In this document: in pieces, positions 41,074 to 55,374 of the stretch | How the letters are laid out: every line of letters starts with the position of its first letter | How positions within the stretch are numbered: position 1 is the first letter of the stretch | Notes under the pieces: generated by a model | What the model was told of the DNA's origin: nothing | Database searches by the model: none | The model's input: only the letters and a program-made list of their open reading frames with translations | Position numbers and translations under genes: made by a program | Assembly (NCBI RefSeq): GCF_030348825.1 | Contig: NZ_JAUCES010000005.1 | Location: forward strand, 3,844,001 to 3,908,000 | DNA: 64,000 nt | Direction: 5' to 3' | DNA from: Fictibacillus sp. b24 | GTDB taxonomy: Bacteria; Bacillota; Bacilli; Bacillales; Fictibacillaceae

Positions 41074-41262
41074 TTAAGCTTCTAATTCTTTCACTGTTAA
41101 AAGGTGAGACACCTTGTTAACCATACCGCGGATAGCCGCGTTATCTTCGTGCACAACTGTCTGGTGCATTTTGCGTAAACCAAGTGTCTTAACAACGATA
41201 CGTTGGTTTTCCGGACGGCCGATTACACTGCGAGTGAGGGTGATTTCTAATTTCTTAGCCAT
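41074..41262 (-). CDS. rpmD: 50S ribosomal protein L30
   Basis: 62 residues, [19 protein letters not shown] start; ferredoxin-like fold, usual bacterial length. Between rpsE and rplO. Confidence 0.97.
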   Translation of the reverse strand: MAKKLEITLTRSVIGRPENQRIVVKTLGLRKMHQTVVHEDNAAIRGMVNKVSHLLTVKELEA

Positions 41263-41276
41263 CTAAAGTTCCCTCC

Positions 41277-41774
41277 TTAACCTAAAAGCTCTTGTACTGA
41301 TTTACCGCGAAGTTTCGCAACATCTTCAGCACGCTTTAAATTTTTCAAACCTTCAATTGTTGCACGAACCATGTTGATTGGGTTGTTAGATCCAAGTGAC
41401 TTAGAAAGGATGTCACCTACACCAGCAAGCTCCAATACCGCACGTACAGGTCCACCAGCAATTACCCCAGTACCTTCAGATGCAGGCTTAAGAAGTACGT
41501 TACCTGCTCCAAAACGTCCAATTACTTGGTGAGGAATTGTTGTTTTTACGATCGGTACAGTTACTAAGTTTTTCTTAGCATCTTCAATCGCCTTACGGAT
41601 CGCTTCTGGTACCTCTTGGGCTTTACCAGTACCGAATCCAACGTGACCGTTTTTGTCACCTACTACAACTACTGCAGCAAAGCGGAAACGACGTCCACCT
41701 TTTACTACTTTAGCTACACGGTTAACGGTAACGACGCGTTCTTCAAGTTCAAGTTTGTTAGGGTCGATACGCAT
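41277..41774 (-). CDS. rpsE: 30S ribosomal protein S5
   Basis: 165 residues. Double-stranded RNA-binding-like domain with [21 protein letters not shown], whose loop is the spectinomycin-resistance region. The KVVKGGR sequence is wild type. Confidence 0.98.
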   Translation of the reverse strand: MRIDPNKLELEERVVTVNRVAKVVKGGRRFRFAAVVVVGDKNGHVGFGTGKAQEVPEAIRKAIEDAKKNLVTVPIVKTTIPHQVIGRFGAGNVLLKPASEGTGVIAGGPVRAVLELAGVGDILSKSLGSNNPINMVRATIEGLKNLKRAEDVAKLRGKSVQELLG

Positions 41775-41791
41775 CAGGTTCCCTCCTTCGA

Positions 41792-42154
41792 TTAAAATTC
41801 TAACCCAGCTTCACGAGCTGCGTCTGCTAATGCTTTAATACGTCCGTGATATAAATATCCGCCTCGGTCAAATACTACCGATTTGATTCCTTTTTCTACT
41901 GCGCGCTTAGCGATTTCTTGACCAATCGCTTTAGCAGCATCTACGTTTCCACCGTTTTCTACACTTACACCTTTATCAAGGGAAGATGCAGATACAATTG
42001 TTACACCTGCTTGATCATCGATCAATTGAGCATAGATGTGCTTTGTAGAACGGAATACGTTCAAACGAGGACGTTGTGCTGTTCCGCTTACAACGCGGCG
42101 AACACGAGCATGTCTTTTCTTACGAGCGACATTCTTATCTGCTTTCGTGATCAT
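41792..42154 (-). CDS. rplR: 50S ribosomal protein L18
   Basis: 120 residues. A longer frame starts at a GTG (42163), but AAAGGAG is eight bases before the ATG at 42154, and [19 protein letters not shown] is the family start. Binds 5S rRNA. Confidence 0.96.
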   Translation of the reverse strand: MITKADKNVARKKRHARVRRVVSGTAQRPRLNVFRSTKHIYAQLIDDQAGVTIVSASSLDKGVSVENGGNVDAAKAIGQEIAKRAVEKGIKSVVFDRGGYLYHGRIKALADAAREAGLEF

Positions 42155-42185
42155 CCTTTGCACTCCTTTCCGCTACCTAACGGCT

Positions 42186-42725
42186 TTATTTACCAGTTTT
42201 ACCTTCTTTACGGCGAACGAATTCACCTTCGTAACGAATACCTTTACCTTTGTAAGGCTCAGGTGAACGAACTGAACGGATGTTTGCAGCAACTTCACCT
42301 ACACGTTGCTTGTCAATACCCTTAACAATAACCTTCGTGTTAGAAGGTACTTCGATGTCGATTCCTTGCTCAGGAACGATTTCAACAGGGTGAGAGTAAC
42401 CTACGTTAAGTACAAGCTTGTTACCAGCTTTGGAAGCACGATATCCAACCCCGATAATTTCAAGAGCTCTTTCATAACCATTTGTTACACCGATTACCAT
42501 GTTGTTTAATACGCTGCGAGTTGTACCATGCAATGCACGGTGCTCTTTGTGGTCGCTCGGGCGTTCCACAGTAATTTCGTTATCTTGAACATTAATCTTA
42601 ATGTCAGCATTGAATTTGCGAGAAAGTTCACCTTTAGGGCCTTTTACAGAAACCGTGTTGTCATTAGCAACATCGATCGTAACGCCACCTGGAACTTCTA
42701 TCGGTTTGTTACCTACGCGAGACAT
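42186..42725 (-). CDS. rplF: 50S ribosomal protein L6
   Basis: 179 residues; two L6 domains, [14 protein letters not shown] start and [20 protein letters not shown] near the end. Supports the factor-binding site. Confidence 0.98.
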   Translation of the reverse strand: MSRVGNKPIEVPGGVTIDVANDNTVSVKGPKGELSRKFNADIKINVQDNEITVERPSDHKEHRALHGTTRSVLNNMVIGVTNGYERALEIIGVGYRASKAGNKLVLNVGYSHPVEIVPEQGIDIEVPSNTKVIVKGIDKQRVGEVAANIRSVRSPEPYKGKGIRYEGEFVRRKEGKTGK

Positions 42726-42749
42726 GTTGACACCTCCATTCGCTATTTA

Positions 42750-43148
42750 TTACCAAACGTACGCTAGAACTTCGCCACCCATTTGTGATTGACGAGCTTC
42801 TTTATCAGTCATAATGCCTTTTGATGTAGATACGATCGCAATACCAAGTCCTCCAAGAACACGTGGAAGTTCAGTTGATTTTGCATAAACACGTAAACCA
42901 GGCTTAGAGATACGCTTAAGACCTGAGATTACACGCTCGTTGTTAGAACCGTACTTAAGGAAGATGCGAATCATTCCTTGTTTGCTATCCTCTACATATT
43001 CCACATCGCGAACAAAACCTTCACGCTTAAGGATTTCAGCTATTTCTTTTTTCATATTAGAAGCAGGAAGCTCCAATTTATCGTGACGAACAGTGTTTGC
43101 GTTGCGGATACGAGTAAGCATATCTGCAATTGGATCTGTCATAACCAT
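42750..43148 (-). CDS. rpsH: 30S ribosomal protein S8
   Basis: 132 residues, [18 protein letters not shown] start, [14 protein letters not shown] near the end. Primary 16S-binding protein and known translational regulator of spc genes in other bacteria. Confidence 0.98.
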   Translation of the reverse strand: MVMTDPIADMLTRIRNANTVRHDKLELPASNMKKEIAEILKREGFVRDVEYVEDSKQGMIRIFLKYGSNNERVISGLKRISKPGLRVYAKSTELPRVLGGLGIAIVSTSKGIMTDKEARQSQMGGEVLAYVW

Positions 43149-43180
43149 TACTAGTTACCTCCTTCCCTTTTTTCAGGGTA

Positions 43181-43390
<210 letters not shown>

Positions 43391-43930
43391 TTATTTTTGG
43401 AATGGCATTCCGACTTGTGTAAGAAGCTCACGTGCTTCTTCGTCAGTGTTCGCAGTCGTTACGATAACGATGTCCATTCCGCGAACTTTGTTTACTTTAT
43501 CATAGTCGATCTCCGGGAAGATCAATTGTTCTTTAACACCTAGCGTGTAGTTACCGCGGCCGTCGAAAGACTTCTTGGAAACCCCGCGGAAGTCACGTAC
43601 ACGTGGAAGGGAAACGCTGATTAACTTATCAAGGAAGTCATACATGCGCTCTCCGCGAAGTGTAACTTTTGATCCGATCGGCATACCTTCACGAAGTTTG
43701 AATCCAGCGATAGATTTCTTAGCGCGCGTAATCACAGGCTTTTGACCAGCGATAGCTGTAAGTTCCTCTACTGCTGTATCTAACACTTTAGAGTTGGATA
43801 CTGCTTCACCAACACCCATGTTGATAACGATTTTTTCGATCTTTGGTGCTTGCATTACTGAACTGTAATTAAACTTTTCCATTAGAGATGGTAAGATCTC
43901 TGATTTATATCGCTCTTGTAGACGGTTCAT
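43391..43930 (-). CDS. rplE: 50S ribosomal protein L5
   Basis: 179 residues. Start [12 protein letters not shown] matches B. subtilis and lies after AGGAGG; the longer frame contains the SD itself. Contacts 5S rRNA and P-site tRNA. Confidence 0.97.
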   Translation of the reverse strand: MNRLQERYKSEILPSLMEKFNYSSVMQAPKIEKIVINMGVGEAVSNSKVLDTAVEELTAIAGQKPVITRAKKSIAGFKLREGMPIGSKVTLRGERMYDFLDKLISVSLPRVRDFRGVSKKSFDGRGNYTLGVKEQLIFPEIDYDKVNKVRGMDIVIVTTANTDEEARELLTQVGMPFQK

Positions 43931-43956
43931 TATGTGTCCTCCTTTCACTCTGAGAC

Positions 43957-44274
43957 TTATTTATCTAGGGTTTCACCAGATTTTTTGGCCACACGAACTT
44001 TTTTCCCATCAACTACATTGTAGCCTACACGAGTAGGAGCACCAGTTTTAGGGTCAAGAGGCATTACGTTAGAAGCATGAATTGGTGCTTCTTGGCTAAG
44101 GATTCCACCTTGTGGGTTAGCTTGAGAAGGTTTAGCGTGTTTCTTAACAACGTTCACGCCTTCAACAAGCACTCTGTTAAGCTTCGGATAAGCTTCAAGG
44201 ATTACACCTTGTTTGCCTTTATCCTTGCCGGAAATAACTTGTACTTTATCGCCTTTTTTCACATGCAATGGCAT
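43957..44274 (-). CDS. rplX: 50S ribosomal protein L24
   Basis: 105 residues with N-terminal KOW ([19 protein letters not shown]), an assembly initiator for 50S. Confidence 0.97.
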   Translation of the reverse strand: MPLHVKKGDKVQVISGKDKGKQGVILEAYPKLNRVLVEGVNVVKKHAKPSQANPQGGILSQEAPIHASNVMPLDPKTGAPTRVGYNVVDGKKVRVAKKSGETLDK

Positions 44275-44325
44275 TGTGATGTTGCACCTCCTTACAAGAC
44301 AATAAACGCCTTGCTAGTAAATATA

Positions 44326-44694
44326 TTAAAGAACTTCTGGAGCAAGAGATACGATTTTCATAAATTGCTTGTCACGAAGTTCACGTGCTACTGGTCCGAA
44401 GATACGAGTTCCTCGAGGACCTTTATCATCCTTAACGATTACAGCCGCGTTTTCATCAAAGCGGATGTAAGATCCGTCGTTACGGCGCATACCACGCTTA
44501 GAACGTACCACTACCGCCTTAACAACGTCACCTTTCTTAACAACGCCACCTGGTGTTGCGGACTTAACCGAACAAACGATAATGTCACCAACGTTAGCGT
44601 ACTTACGACCAGAACCACCAAGAACTTTAATGCAAAGTAACTCTTTCGCACCGGAGTTATCAGCTACTCTTAAACGGGATTCTTGTTGAATCAT
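44326..44694 (-). CDS. rplN: 50S ribosomal protein L14
   Basis: 122 residues, [19 protein letters not shown] start. Forms an intersubunit bridge and binds RsfS-type silencing factor. Confidence 0.98.
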   Translation of the reverse strand: MIQQESRLRVADNSGAKELLCIKVLGGSGRKYANVGDIIVCSVKSATPGGVVKKGDVVKAVVVRSKRGMRRNDGSYIRFDENAAVIVKDDKGPRGTRIFGPVARELRDKQFMKIVSLAPEVL

Positions 44695-44739
44695 GCGAAT
44701 GGACCTCCTTTCGGATATGAGTATAATCCGAACAATTTA

Positions 44740-45003
44740 TTAAATAATTACTGCTTCTTCTACTACTTCGATTAAACGGAATCGCTTGTCTTTAGAAAGC
44801 GGACGCGTTTCCATAACCTTTACGATATCGCCAATTTTAGCAGTGTTGTTTTCATCATGCGCTTTTAACTTTTTAGAGTATTTAACGCGTTTGTTATATA
44901 AAGTGTGAGTCTTGTATGTTTCAACAAGCACTGTAATCGTTTTGTCCATCTTGTCAGAAACAACACGACCAGTGTACACCTTGCGCTGGTTACGTTCACT
45001 CAT
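44740..45003 (-). CDS. rpsQ: 30S ribosomal protein S17
   Basis: 87 residues, OB-fold; [18 protein letters not shown] start and [13 protein letters not shown]. Confidence 0.98.
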   Translation of the reverse strand: MSERNQRKVYTGRVVSDKMDKTITVLVETYKTHTLYNKRVKYSKKLKAHDENNTAKIGDIVKVMETRPLSKDKRFRLIEVVEEAVII

Positions 45004-45025
45004 TGTGCGAACCTCCTCTCAAGAT

Positions 45026-46315
<1,290 letters not shown>

Positions 46316-46318
46316 GTC

Positions 46319-46660
46319 TTAACCCTCCTTCTTTTCAGAAACAACGATTGTGATGTGGCTAGTACGTTTGTTGATGCGGCTTGCGCGACCCATCGCACGA
46401 GGACGGAAACGCTTAAGAGTAATACCTTCATCAACGAACGCTTGCTTAATCACTAAGTTGTTCGGTTCCATTTCATAGTTGTGTTCTGCGTTTGCGATAG
46501 CAGACTTAAGCACCTTTTCAATTACAGGAGAAGCTGCTTTAGGCGTCAAACGTAGAATCGCAAGTGCTTCACCTACTTGCTTACCTCGAATCAAGTCGAT
46601 TACGATGCGAGCTTTACGAGGAGCAATACGCACTTGTTTAGCAATTGCTTTTGCTTCCAT
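46319..46660 (-). CDS. rplV: 50S ribosomal protein L22
   Basis: 113 residues. The tunnel-lining beta hairpin around [19 protein letters not shown] is intact (deletions there give macrolide resistance). Confidence 0.98.
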   Translation of the reverse strand: MEAKAIAKQVRIAPRKARIVIDLIRGKQVGEALAILRLTPKAASPVIEKVLKSAIANAEHNYEMEPNNLVIKQAFVDEGITLKRFRPRAMGRASRINKRTSHITIVVSEKKEG

Positions 46661-46679
46661 TTTGTGTACCTCCCCTCAA

Positions 46680-46958
46680 TTAACGTCTTGTTTTCTTATC
46701 ATCGGCTGCGTGACCTTTGTAAGTACGCGTTGGAGCGAATTCACCCAACTTGTGACCGACCATATCTTCTGTACAATATACCGGCACATGCTTACGACCA
46801 TCATAAACAGCGATTGTGTGACCGATGAAGTCAGGGAAAATCGTAGAACGACGAGACCAAGTTTTAACTACTTTCTTGTCGTTAGATTCATTAAGTGCCT
46901 CGACCTTTTTCATCAAGTGGTCATCTACAAAAGGCCCTTTTTTCAAACTGCGACCCAT
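46680..46958 (-). CDS. rpsS: 30S ribosomal protein S19
   Basis: 92 residues, [19 protein letters not shown] start, [16 protein letters not shown] signature. 30S head. Confidence 0.98.
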   Translation of the reverse strand: MGRSLKKGPFVDDHLMKKVEALNESNDKKVVKTWSRRSTIFPDFIGHTIAVYDGRKHVPVYCTEDMVGHKLGEFAPTRTYKGHAADDKKTRR

Positions 46959-47015
46959 TCGAGAACCTCCCTTTGTGTTTGCGCTACGGCTCGATTGAAC
47001 CGTAGGACAATCACA

Positions 47016-47846
47016 TTATTTTTTGCGACGACGTACAATGTACTTGTCAGTTTGGCTATTTTTCTTACGAGTTTTATATCCAAGAGTTGGTTTACCCCAT
47101 GGAGACATTGGTGATTTACGTCCGATTGGAGCGCGTCCTTCACCACCACCGTGTGGGTGATCGTTAGGGTTCATTACAGAACCACGAACTGTTGGGCGGA
47201 TACCCTTCCAGCGAGAACGACCAGCTTTACCAACGTTCACAAGTTCGTGCTCTAAGTTACCAACTTGACCGATTGTTGCACGGCAAGTAAGAAGGATCAT
47301 ACGAACTTCACCAGAACCAAGACGAACTAGCGCATACTTTTCTTCTTTACCAAGAAGTTGAGCTTCAGCACCAGCTGAACGAGCTAATTGTCCACCTTTA
47401 CCAGGCTTAAGTTCGATGTTGTGAATTGTAGAACCTACAGGAATGTTAGCTAATGGAAGTGAGTTACCTACTTTAATATCAGCTTCAGTTCCTGACATGA
47501 TTTCTTGTCCTACTTTGATTCCTTTAGGAGCAAGGATGTAACGCTTCTCACCATCTGCATAGTGGATAAGAGCGATGTTTGCTGTACGGTTTGGATCGTA
47601 CTCGATTGTAGCAACGCGACCTGGTATTCCATCTTTGTTACGTTTGAAATCGATGATACGATACTTACGCTTGTGTCCACCACCTTGGTGACGAACTGTT
47701 AGTTTACCTTGGTTGTTACGCCCAGCTTTTTTGCTAAGAGGAGCAAGCAAGGATTTTTCTGGTTGGTCAGTTGTAATTTCAGCAAAATCAAGCTGAGACA
47801 TGTTACGACGACCGTTAGTTGTCGGTTTAAACTTTTTGATACCCAT
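47016..47846 (-). CDS. rplB: 50S ribosomal protein L2
   Basis: 276 residues, [15 protein letters not shown] start; the peptidyl-transferase-proximal loop [17 protein letters not shown] with the conserved histidine is present. Confidence 0.98.
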   Translation of the reverse strand: MGIKKFKPTTNGRRNMSQLDFAEITTDQPEKSLLAPLSKKAGRNNQGKLTVRHQGGGHKRKYRIIDFKRNKDGIPGRVATIEYDPNRTANIALIHYADGEKRYILAPKGIKVGQEIMSGTEADIKVGNSLPLANIPVGSTIHNIELKPGKGGQLARSAGAEAQLLGKEEKYALVRLGSGEVRMILLTCRATIGQVGNLEHELVNVGKAGRSRWKGIRPTVRGSVMNPNDHPHGGGEGRAPIGRKSPMSPWGKPTLGYKTRKKNSQTDKYIVRRRKK

Positions 47847-47874
47847 TGTAATTTCCCTCCTTTACGAGTTCTTT

Positions 47875-48162
47875 TTAAACTCCTTCAAAAAAGTCGAGTT
47901 CTTTGCTTTCTGGAGTTAATGTAACTACTGCTTTTTTACGCTTAGAAGTGTAACCAGTATGACGGCCTACACGCTTAAACTTACCTTTGTAGTTAGCAGT
48001 GTTAACAGATTGAATTTTTACGCCAAAGATTTCTTCTAGTGCACCTTTGATTTGAGTCTTAGTAGCACGAGGGTTTACTTCGAACGTGTATTTTTTGTCA
48101 GCCATTATTTCAGTAGAACGCTCTGTAATAACGGGGCGCTTAATCACATCACGAGCTTCCAT
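47875..48162 (-). CDS. rplW: 50S ribosomal protein L23
   Basis: 95 residues, [19 protein letters not shown] start. Tunnel-exit docking site for trigger factor and SRP. Start overlaps the rplD stop. Confidence 0.98.
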   Translation of the reverse strand: MEARDVIKRPVITERSTEIMADKKYTFEVNPRATKTQIKGALEEIFGVKIQSVNTANYKGKFKRVGRHTGYTSKRKKAVVTLTPESKELDFFEGV

Positions 48163-48785
48163 TATGCGAGCACCTCCCCTACTTTTTCCACAGCGTCTTT
48201 AGTCATAAGAAGCTTGTCGTGGTTTAACACGTCAAGAACACTAACGCCGTTAGCTGTAACAACTGTTACGCCAGGGATGTTACGTGCAGACAATGCAACA
48301 GCGTCATTGTAATCAGCAGTTACAACTAATGCTTTACGATCTGCGGATAGATTTGCAAGAACTTGCTTCATTTCCTTTGTTTTAGGAGCTTCGAATGCAA
48401 GTGCTTCTAAAACGATCAAGTCGTTATCTAGAACCTTTGAAGATAGCGCTGATTTAATAGCTAAGCGACGAACCTTCTTAGGTAATTTGTAAGAATAGCT
48501 TCTTGGTGTTGGTCCGAAAACCACTCCACCGCCAACCCATTGTGGAGAACGGATAGATCCTTGACGAGCACGTCCAGTACCTTTCTGTTTCCAAGGCTTG
48601 CGTCCACCACCAGCAACTTCAGAACGGTTCTTTACATCATGCGTTCCTTGGCGCTGTGATGCTTGCTGCATAATAACAGCGTCGAAAAGCACGCTTTTAT
48701 TTGGTTCAATACCGAATACGGATTCGTTTAATTCGATATCGCCAGCTTGAGTACCATCTTGTTTAAATAATGCTACTTTTGGCAT
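48162..48785 (-). CDS. rplD: 50S ribosomal protein L4
   Basis: 207 residues with the tunnel loop [20 protein letters not shown] intact (erythromycin-sensitive form). In E. coli L4 represses the S10 operon; whether it does here is open. Confidence 0.98.
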   Translation of the reverse strand: MPKVALFKQDGTQAGDIELNESVFGIEPNKSVLFDAVIMQQASQRQGTHDVKNRSEVAGGGRKPWKQKGTGRARQGSIRSPQWVGGGVVFGPTPRSYSYKLPKKVRRLAIKSALSSKVLDNDLIVLEALAFEAPKTKEMKQVLANLSADRKALVVTADYNDAVALSARNIPGVTVVTANGVSVLDVLNHDKLLMTKDAVEKVGEVLA

Positions 48786-48802
48786 CAGATTGTCCTCCTT
48801 CC

Positions 48803-49441
48803 TTATTTAGCATCCTTTGCTTTAACAGCAGAGTTAATTGTAACGTAGCTCTTTTTCGCTCCAGGTACGTTACCTTTGATTAGTAGAAGATTACGTTCTG
48901 CATCAACCCTAACAACTTCAAGGTTTTGTACAGTTACTGTATCTCCGCCAGTACGTCCAGGTAATGCTTTCCCTTTGAAAACACGGTTAGGGTCAACAGC
49001 ACCCATTGAACCAGGACGACGGTGGTAACGGGAGCCGTGGCTCATTGGCCCGCGTGATTGCCCGTGACGTTTGATAACACCTTGGAATCCTTTTCCTTTA
49101 GATGTACCAGTAACGTCTACAGCGTCACCTTCTGCAAAAATGTCAGCTTTGACTTCCTGACCAACTTCGTATCCCGCAACATCAACATTACGGAATTCTT
49201 TAACGTAGCGCTTAGGGCTCGTGCTAGCTTTTGCAGCATGTCCTGCTTGCGGCTTGTTAGTACGAGAGTCTTTTTTATCATCAAATCCAAGTTGGATAGC
49301 TTCGTAGCCATCATTCTCAACGGATTTCTTTTGAAGAACAACGTTAGGAGTTACTTCTACTACAGTAACTGGAATTAAATCTCCGTTTTCTGCGAAAACT
49401 TGAGTCATACCAATTTTTCTACCTAAGATTCCTTTGGTCAT
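48803..49441 (-). CDS. rplC: 50S ribosomal protein L3
   Basis: 212 residues, [15 protein letters not shown] start; [20 protein letters not shown] and [19 protein letters not shown] reach the peptidyl-transferase centre. Confidence 0.98.
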   Translation of the reverse strand: MTKGILGRKIGMTQVFAENGDLIPVTVVEVTPNVVLQKKSVENDGYEAIQLGFDDKKDSRTNKPQAGHAAKASTSPKRYVKEFRNVDVAGYEVGQEVKADIFAEGDAVDVTGTSKGKGFQGVIKRHGQSRGPMSHGSRYHRRPGSMGAVDPNRVFKGKALPGRTGGDTVTVQNLEVVRVDAERNLLLIKGNVPGAKKSYVTINSAVKAKDAK

Positions 49442-49490
49442 TCGTCACACCTCCTATTAATAAGTAAAATATTTATTAGCAAACGTGAAA

Positions 49491-49820
<330 letters not shown>

Positions 49821-49859
49821 CTATTTTGATAAACAGACATTGCTCCGCGGAAATTCAAC

Positions 49860-49899
49860 CTGATGTCACCAGCCATGGCAAAGGGGCCTAGTGTGTCAG
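49860..49899 (-). promoter_or_regulatory. S10-operon leader hairpin
   Basis: In the ~130-nt rpsJ leader, CTGA...CACTAG(G)CC pairs with GGCTGGTG...TCAG (one bulge, one G.U) around a CCTTTGCCAT loop. It lies 60 nt before the rpsJ ATG and downstream of two promoters. A ribosomal-protein binding or attenuation role is inference. Confidence 0.55.
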
Positions 49900-49940
49900 C
49901 AACCTTCCGGATCATCGCAGTGAATGACCAACATTACTTA

Positions 49941-49969
49941 TTATAGAGAAAAGCAATGCCTAATGCAAG
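49941..49969 (-). promoter_or_regulatory. S10-operon proximal sigma-A promoter
   Basis: TTGCAT (49964-49969), 17-nt spacer, TATAAT (49941-49946). Confidence 0.82.
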
Positions 49970-50009
49970 TTTTATTTGCATTTATTTATCGCTAATCGCA
50001 CTTTTTCTA

Positions 50010-50038
50010 TTATAGAGACTTTATCCCGTGATTTCAAC
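50010..50038 (-). promoter_or_regulatory. S10-operon distal sigma-A promoter
   Basis: TTGAAA (50033-50038), 17-nt spacer, TATAAT (50010-50015), 69 bp upstream of the proximal one, also with CTCTATAAT. Confidence 0.78.
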
Positions 50039-50157
50039 TTCCTTTTTCTTCTTTTGCATATTTCTTTTATACACTTGAATGTGTTTCTTCTATATATAGA
50101 AGATATTCGATTGAGGATGATGATCTTGGATTGTCTCGGCTCGCAGTTGATTTTGTA

Positions 50158-50262
50158 ACTCGCGGGATTATGGTGTGAAGTCGCGGGATTAATTATGAAA
50201 CTCGCGGGATTATCCATAAAATTCGCGGAATTATGCTCCGAAATTTAGGAATTAAGATTTGA
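50158..50262. repeat. tandem array, five units of 21 bp
   Basis: Units begin at 50158, 50179, 50200, 50221 and 50242. The core is (A)CTCGCGGGATTAT and decays toward the last unit. A degenerate unit also precedes it. It is in the tuf-rpsJ gap, upstream of the S10 promoters. The reverse complement matches the array at 34551. Confidence 0.85.
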
Positions 50263-50477
50263 TATACCGTTCCGTGCAGCTATTCTCCTTAAAAACTGGT
50301 CCTATATCGCTCTTATCTCAGCTTTTTAGAGTACACTTTCAAGTTTTATTGTTTTATTAAGGCTCTTTATCTAAAAGATGGTTGCTTTATGTTTTTTTCT
50401 ATTCTCATCATTTGCAAGTTGATTGAAGCGTAAGGTTGCCGACTCCTACGATATGCGAAAACAGAATCCAAATATAT

Positions 50478-50509
50478 AAAAAAACACCCTCCAAAAGGAG
50501 AGTGTTTTT
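50478..50509 (-). terminator. tuf terminator
   Basis: AAAAACACCCTCC/GGAGAGTGTTTTT stem with one mismatch, AAAA loop, T-run on the minus strand. It ends the rpsL-rpsG-fusA-tuf block. Confidence 0.87.
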
Positions 50510-50526
50510 ATAAAAGAGTAATGAGA

Positions 50527-51717
50527 TTACTCAGTGATTGTTGCAACTACGCCTGCACCAACTGTACGTCCACCTTCACGAATAGAGAACTTAGTTCCTT
50601 CTTCGATAGCGATTGGAGCGATTAGTTCTACAGTCATCTCAACGTTATCTCCAGGCATAACCATTTCTACGCCTTCAGGAAGTTGGATGATACCAGTTAC
50701 GTCAGTTGTACGGAAGTAGAACTGAGGACGGTAGTTAGAGAAGAATGGAGTGTGACGTCCACCCTCTTCTTTTGAAAGAACGTATACTTCTGATTTGAAC
50801 TTAGTGTGAGCTTTAACAGTACCTGGCTTAGCAAGAACTTGTCCACGCTCAACATCGTCACGGGAAACCCCACGAAGAAGTGCACCAATGTTGTCACCAG
50901 CTTCAGCATAGTCAAGAAGCTTACGGAACATTTCAACACCTGTTACAGTTGTTGATTTTGGCTCTTCAGTAAGACCAAGGATCTCAACTACGTCACCAAC
51001 TTTTACTACTCCACGCTCAACACGTCCAGTAGCAACTGTACCACGACCAGTGATTGAGAATACATCCTCAACTGGCATCATGAATGGCTTTTCAGTGTCA
51101 CGAGGAGGTGTTGGGATATAAGAATCTACAGCATCCATTAGCTCGTAGATTTTAGCTTCCCAATCAGCGTCTCCTTCAAGAGCTTTAAGAGCAGAACCTT
51201 TGATTACAGGAATGTCGTCTCCTGGGAAGTCATACTCAGAAAGAAGGTCACGAACTTCCATTTCAACTAGCTCAAGAAGTTCTTCGTCGTCTACCATGTC
51301 ACACTTGTTCATGAATACAACAAGGTAAGGTACACCTACTTGACGAGAAAGAAGGATGTGCTCACGAGTTTGTGGCATTGGGCCGTCAGCAGCAGATACT
51401 ACTAGGATCCCACCATCCATTTGTGCTGCACCAGTGATCATGTTCTTAACATAGTCAGCATGTCCTGGGCAGTCTACGTGTGCATAGTGACGAGAATCAG
51501 TTTCATACTCAACGTGTGCAGTTGAGATTGTGATTCCACGTTCGCGCTCTTCTGGAGCACCATCGATTTGGTCATAAGCCATTGCTACACCCTTACCGTT
51601 TTTCTTAGCAAGAACAGTAGTGATAGCAGCTGTTAAAGTTGTTTTACCATGGTCAACGTGACCAATAGTACCAATGTTAGCATGCGTTTTGGAACGATCA
51701 AATTTCTCTTTACCCAT
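50527..51717 (-). CDS. tuf: elongation factor Tu
   Basis: Delivers aminoacyl-tRNA as a GTP complex. 396 residues: G1 GHVDHGKTT (19-27), switch I with [12 protein letters not shown]3 DCPGH, G4 NKCD, and domain II/III ending [11 protein letters not shown]. Kirromycin-site residues look ordinary. One copy in the window. Confidence 0.99.
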   Translation of the reverse strand: MGKEKFDRSKTHANIGTIGHVDHGKTTLTAAITTVLAKKNGKGVAMAYDQIDGAPEERERGITISTAHVEYETDSRHYAHVDCPGHADYVKNMITGAAQMDGGILVVSAADGPMPQTREHILLSRQVGVPYLVVFMNKCDMVDDEELLELVEMEVRDLLSEYDFPGDDIPVIKGSALKALEGDADWEAKIYELMDAVDSYIPTPPRDTEKPFMMPVEDVFSITGRGTVATGRVERGVVKVGDVVEILGLTEEPKSTTVTGVEMFRKLLDYAEAGDNIGALLRGVSRDDVERGQVLAKPGTVKAHTKFKSEVYVLSKEEGGRHTPFFSNYRPQFYFRTTDVTGIIQLPEGVEMVMPGDNVEMTVELIAPIAIEEGTKFSIREGGRTVGAGVVATITE

Positions 51718-51833
51718 GAGAAAGATTCCTCCTTAAATATGGTTACATATAGTAGATTTTTTTATTTAAAACAGACAGGTTATACTGCCCATTTTAGATT
51801 ACATGAAAATGTTGTTTCTTACAACCGAAGCGA

Positions 51834-53912
51834 TTAAGCTCCAGTTGCTTTTTTGATGATTTCTTCAGAAATTGACTTAGGTACTTCTTCGTAGTGATCG
51901 AAGTGCATTGAGTAAGTACCGCGGCCTTGTGTACGAGAACGCAAGCTAGTTGCGTAACCGAACATTTCTGCAAGTGGAACCATCGCTTTAACGATTTGTG
52001 CATTACCACGAGCTTCCATACCTTCAACACGTCCACGACGAGAAGTTACGTCACCCATGATATCACCCATGTACTCTTCAGGAACCGTTACTTCAACTTT
52101 CATAATCGGCTCTAAGATTGCAGGGTCACACTTTGCTTTTGCGTTCTTAAGTGCCATTGAACCGGCAATCTTAAACGCCATTTCGTTGGAGTCAACATCA
52201 TGGTAAGATCCATCAACGATACGAGCTTTAAGGTCAAGTAATGGGAAACCAGCAAGCATTCCGTTTTTCATTGATTCTTCAATACCAGCTTGAACTGCAG
52301 GGATGTATTCACGAGGAACTGCCCCACCAACGATTTTGTTTTCAAATACGAATCCAGATCCTTCTTCACCTGGCTCGAATTCAACCCAAACGTGACCGTA
52401 TTGTCCACGACCACCAGACTGACGAACGAATTTACCTTCAACTTTAGCAGCTTGGCGAATCGTTTCACGGTAAGCAACCTGAGGAGCACCCACGTTAGCT
52501 TCTACCTTGAATTCACGGCGCATACGGTCAACTAGGATATCAAGGTGAAGCTCACCCATACCTGCGATGATCGTTTGTCCAGTTTCTTCGTTTGTTTCAG
52601 TACGGAATGTTGGATCTTCTTCAGCAAGCTTAGCAAGCGCCATACCCATCTTGTCTTGGTCTGCTTTAGACTTCGGCTCGATAGATAGTGAGATAACTGG
52701 CTCTGGGAATACCATGGATTCTAAGATAACAAGGTTCTTTTCATCACATAGTGTATCACCAGTTGTAGTATCTTTAAGACCTACAGCAGCTGCGATATCT
52801 CCAGCGTATACGATTGAGATCTCTTCACGGGAGTTTGCGTGCATTTGAAGGATACGTCCAACACGCTCGCGCTTTCCTTTTGTAGAGTTCTGTACGTATG
52901 ATCCAGAGTTTAATGTACCTGAGTACACACGGAAGAATGTTAACTTACCAACATAAGGGTCAGTCATAACTTTAAATGCAAGTGCAGAGAATGGTGCTTC
53001 GTCACTTGATTCACGAGTTACTTCTTCTTCAGAGTCAGGAAGTACACCTTTAATAGCTGGTACATCAACCGGCGATGGAAGGTAATCAAGAACAGCGTCA
53101 AGCATAAGCTGAACACCTTTGTTCTTAAATGCCGAACCACACATTACTGGGTAGAACTCAACGTTACAAGTTCCTTGACGGATACCTGCTTTAAGCTCTT
53201 CCTTCGTAATTTCTTCACCTTCTAAGTACTTCATCATCATTTCTTCGTCTAGCTCAGCTACCGCTTCAATTAACTTGTTACGGTATTCTTCAGCCAACGG
53301 CATGTGCTCTTCAGGAATTTCACGAACTTCGATATCAGTACCTAGGTCGTTCCCGTAGAATACAGCGTTCATTTCAACTAAGTCGATGATAGCTTCGAAT
53401 TGGTCTTCAGCACCGATCGGTAATTGGATCGGGTGAGCATTTGCACCAAGACGATCATGGATAGTTTTTACGGAATATAAGAAGTCCGCACCAATCTTGT
53501 CCATTTTGTTTACGAATACTACACGAGGTACTCCGTAAGTTGTAGCCTGACGCCATACTGTTTCTGTTTGTGGTTCTACACCTGATTGAGCATCAAGTAA
53601 AGCAACCGCTCCGTCTAATACACGTAATGAACGTTCTACTTCAACTGTAAAGTCTACGTGTCCTGGTGTGTCAATAATGTTGACACGGTGACCTTTCCAT
53701 TGAGCAGTTGTAGCAGCGGAAGTAATCGTGATTCCACGCTCTTGTTCCTGCTCCATCCAGTCCATTTGTGAAGCTCCTTCATGAGTTTCACCAATTTTGT
53801 GGATACGGCCAGTATAGTAAAGTACACGTTCAGTAGTCGTTGTTTTACCAGCATCGATGTGAGCCATGATACCGATATTACGAGTATTTTTTAAGGAGAA
53901 TTCTCTAGCCAT
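51834..53912 (-). CDS. fusA: elongation factor G
   Basis: Translocation GTPase, 692 residues: G1 [12 protein letters not shown] (17-28), [31 protein letters not shown], then domains II-V ending [11 protein letters not shown]. Follows rpsG by 76 nt. Confidence 0.99.
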   Translation of the reverse strand: MAREFSLKNTRNIGIMAHIDAGKTTTTERVLYYTGRIHKIGETHEGASQMDWMEQEQERGITITSAATTAQWKGHRVNIIDTPGHVDFTVEVERSLRVLDGAVALLDAQSGVEPQTETVWRQATTYGVPRVVFVNKMDKIGADFLYSVKTIHDRLGANAHPIQLPIGAEDQFEAIIDLVEMNAVFYGNDLGTDIEVREIPEEHMPLAEEYRNKLIEAVAELDEEMMMKYLEGEEITKEELKAGIRQGTCNVEFYPVMCGSAFKNKGVQLMLDAVLDYLPSPVDVPAIKGVLPDSEEEVTRESSDEAPFSALAFKVMTDPYVGKLTFFRVYSGTLNSGSYVQNSTKGKRERVGRILQMHANSREEISIVYAGDIAAAVGLKDTTTGDTLCDEKNLVILESMVFPEPVISLSIEPKSKADQDKMGMALAKLAEEDPTFRTETNEETGQTIIAGMGELHLDILVDRMRREFKVEANVGAPQVAYRETIRQAAKVEGKFVRQSGGRGQYGHVWVEFEPGEEGSGFVFENKIVGGAVPREYIPAVQAGIEESMKNGMLAGFPLLDLKARIVDGSYHDVDSNEMAFKIAGSMALKNAKAKCDPAILEPIMKVEVTVPEEYMGDIMGDVTSRRGRVEGMEARGNAQIVKAMVPLAEMFGYATSLRSRTQGRGTYSMHFDHYEEVPKSISEEIIKKATGA

Positions 53913-53988
53913 GAATTTCTCTCCTTCCCTTTTTCAAAAGGAATTTTTATAGTGTTGTAGAGACAGTCCGAAAACTGCCTCTAAAATT

Positions 53989-54459
53989 TTACCAGCGGTA
54001 GTGAGCAAACGCTTTGTTTGCTTCTGCCATTTTGTGCATATCTTCGCGCTTCTTAACAGAAGCACCAGTGTTGTTTGCAGCATCCATGATCTCATACGCA
54101 AGACGTTCTTCCATTGTCTTTTCTCCGCGTAGACGAGAGTAGTTCGTTAGGTAACGAAGTCCTAAAGTTGTACGACGCTCTGGGCGAACTTCAACTGGTA
54201 CTTGGTAGTTAGCTCCACCAACACGGCGAGCACGAACTTCAAGAACTGGCATGATATTTTTAAGAGCTTGTTCAAACACTTCCATAGGATCTTGGTTTGT
54301 ACGTTCTTTAATAAGATCGAACGCATTGTACAAGATTGTTTGAGCTACCCCTCTCTTACCGTCAATCATAATTTTATTGATTAGACGAGTTACAAGCTTA
54401 GACTTGTAAATTGGATCAGGTAACACATCACGACGAGCAACAGGTCCTTTACGTGGCAT
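53989..54459 (-). CDS. rpsG: 30S ribosomal protein S7
   Basis: 156 residues, [25 protein letters not shown] start. Primary 16S 3'-domain assembly protein; autoregulates the str operon in E. coli. Confidence 0.98.
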   Translation of the reverse strand: MPRKGPVARRDVLPDPIYKSKLVTRLINKIMIDGKRGVAQTILYNAFDLIKERTNQDPMEVFEQALKNIMPVLEVRARRVGGANYQVPVEVRPERRTTLGLRYLTNYSRLRGEKTMEERLAYEIMDAANNTGASVKKREDMHKMAEANKAFAHYRW

Positions 54460-54501
54460 GTGGTCCCCTCCTTTCTGATAGTTGTTTAATTTATTTTAAT
54501 A

Positions 54502-54927
<426 letters not shown>

Positions 54928-55040
54928 TTATTTCCTCCTCTCTCGTTTTGTAATACCACCGACCCAGGTGGTTCATTTTAGGACAAAAGAAAGTTTTTGC
55001 GAGCGGAGCGATCTTACTACTCATCGCAAAAACGTTTATT

Positions 55041-55289
55041 TTATCCTTTTATCGCAACAGTTGCGGCCCCGACATCTATACCGCATGCTTTTCCAAGCTT
55101 TTTCATGGAATCAACCTTTACGATCGGTACGTGCTTCTCTTCAGCAATCTGCAATACTTTGCTCGTTACTCGAAAATCAGCGTCTTCCGCAACGACCAGC
55201 TCTTTGACCTCGCCGTTCTGTAAAGCTTTGATTGTTTGCTTAGTACCTACGATAATTTCAGAAGCCTGTGTCACTTTTTCATAAGACAT
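55041..55289 (-). CDS. rplGB: L7Ae-family K-turn-binding protein (YbxF)
   Basis: 82 residues. Start [15 protein letters not shown] is chosen since GGAGG is eight bases before it. L7Ae/L30e fold: [24 protein letters not shown] and the RNA-binding [17 protein letters not shown]. The B. subtilis protein binds K-turn RNA; role in the ribosome unclear. Conserved position between rpoC and rpsL. Confidence 0.94.
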   Translation of the reverse strand: MSYEKVTQASEIIVGTKQTIKALQNGEVKELVVAEDADFRVTSKVLQIAEEKHVPIVKVDSMKKLGKACGIDVGAATVAIKG

Positions 55290-55374
55290 ACAAATATCCT
55301 CCAAAGCAACATTTCTTTAGGAGCACATCCGTAATCATATCACCGATGCGCTCCAAATGTCAACATTTCATTTA

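Noticed and set aside
49972-50217. 81-residue frame with NPAS repeats
   Set aside because: Translation of the 21-bp array and the S10 promoter region; no SD.
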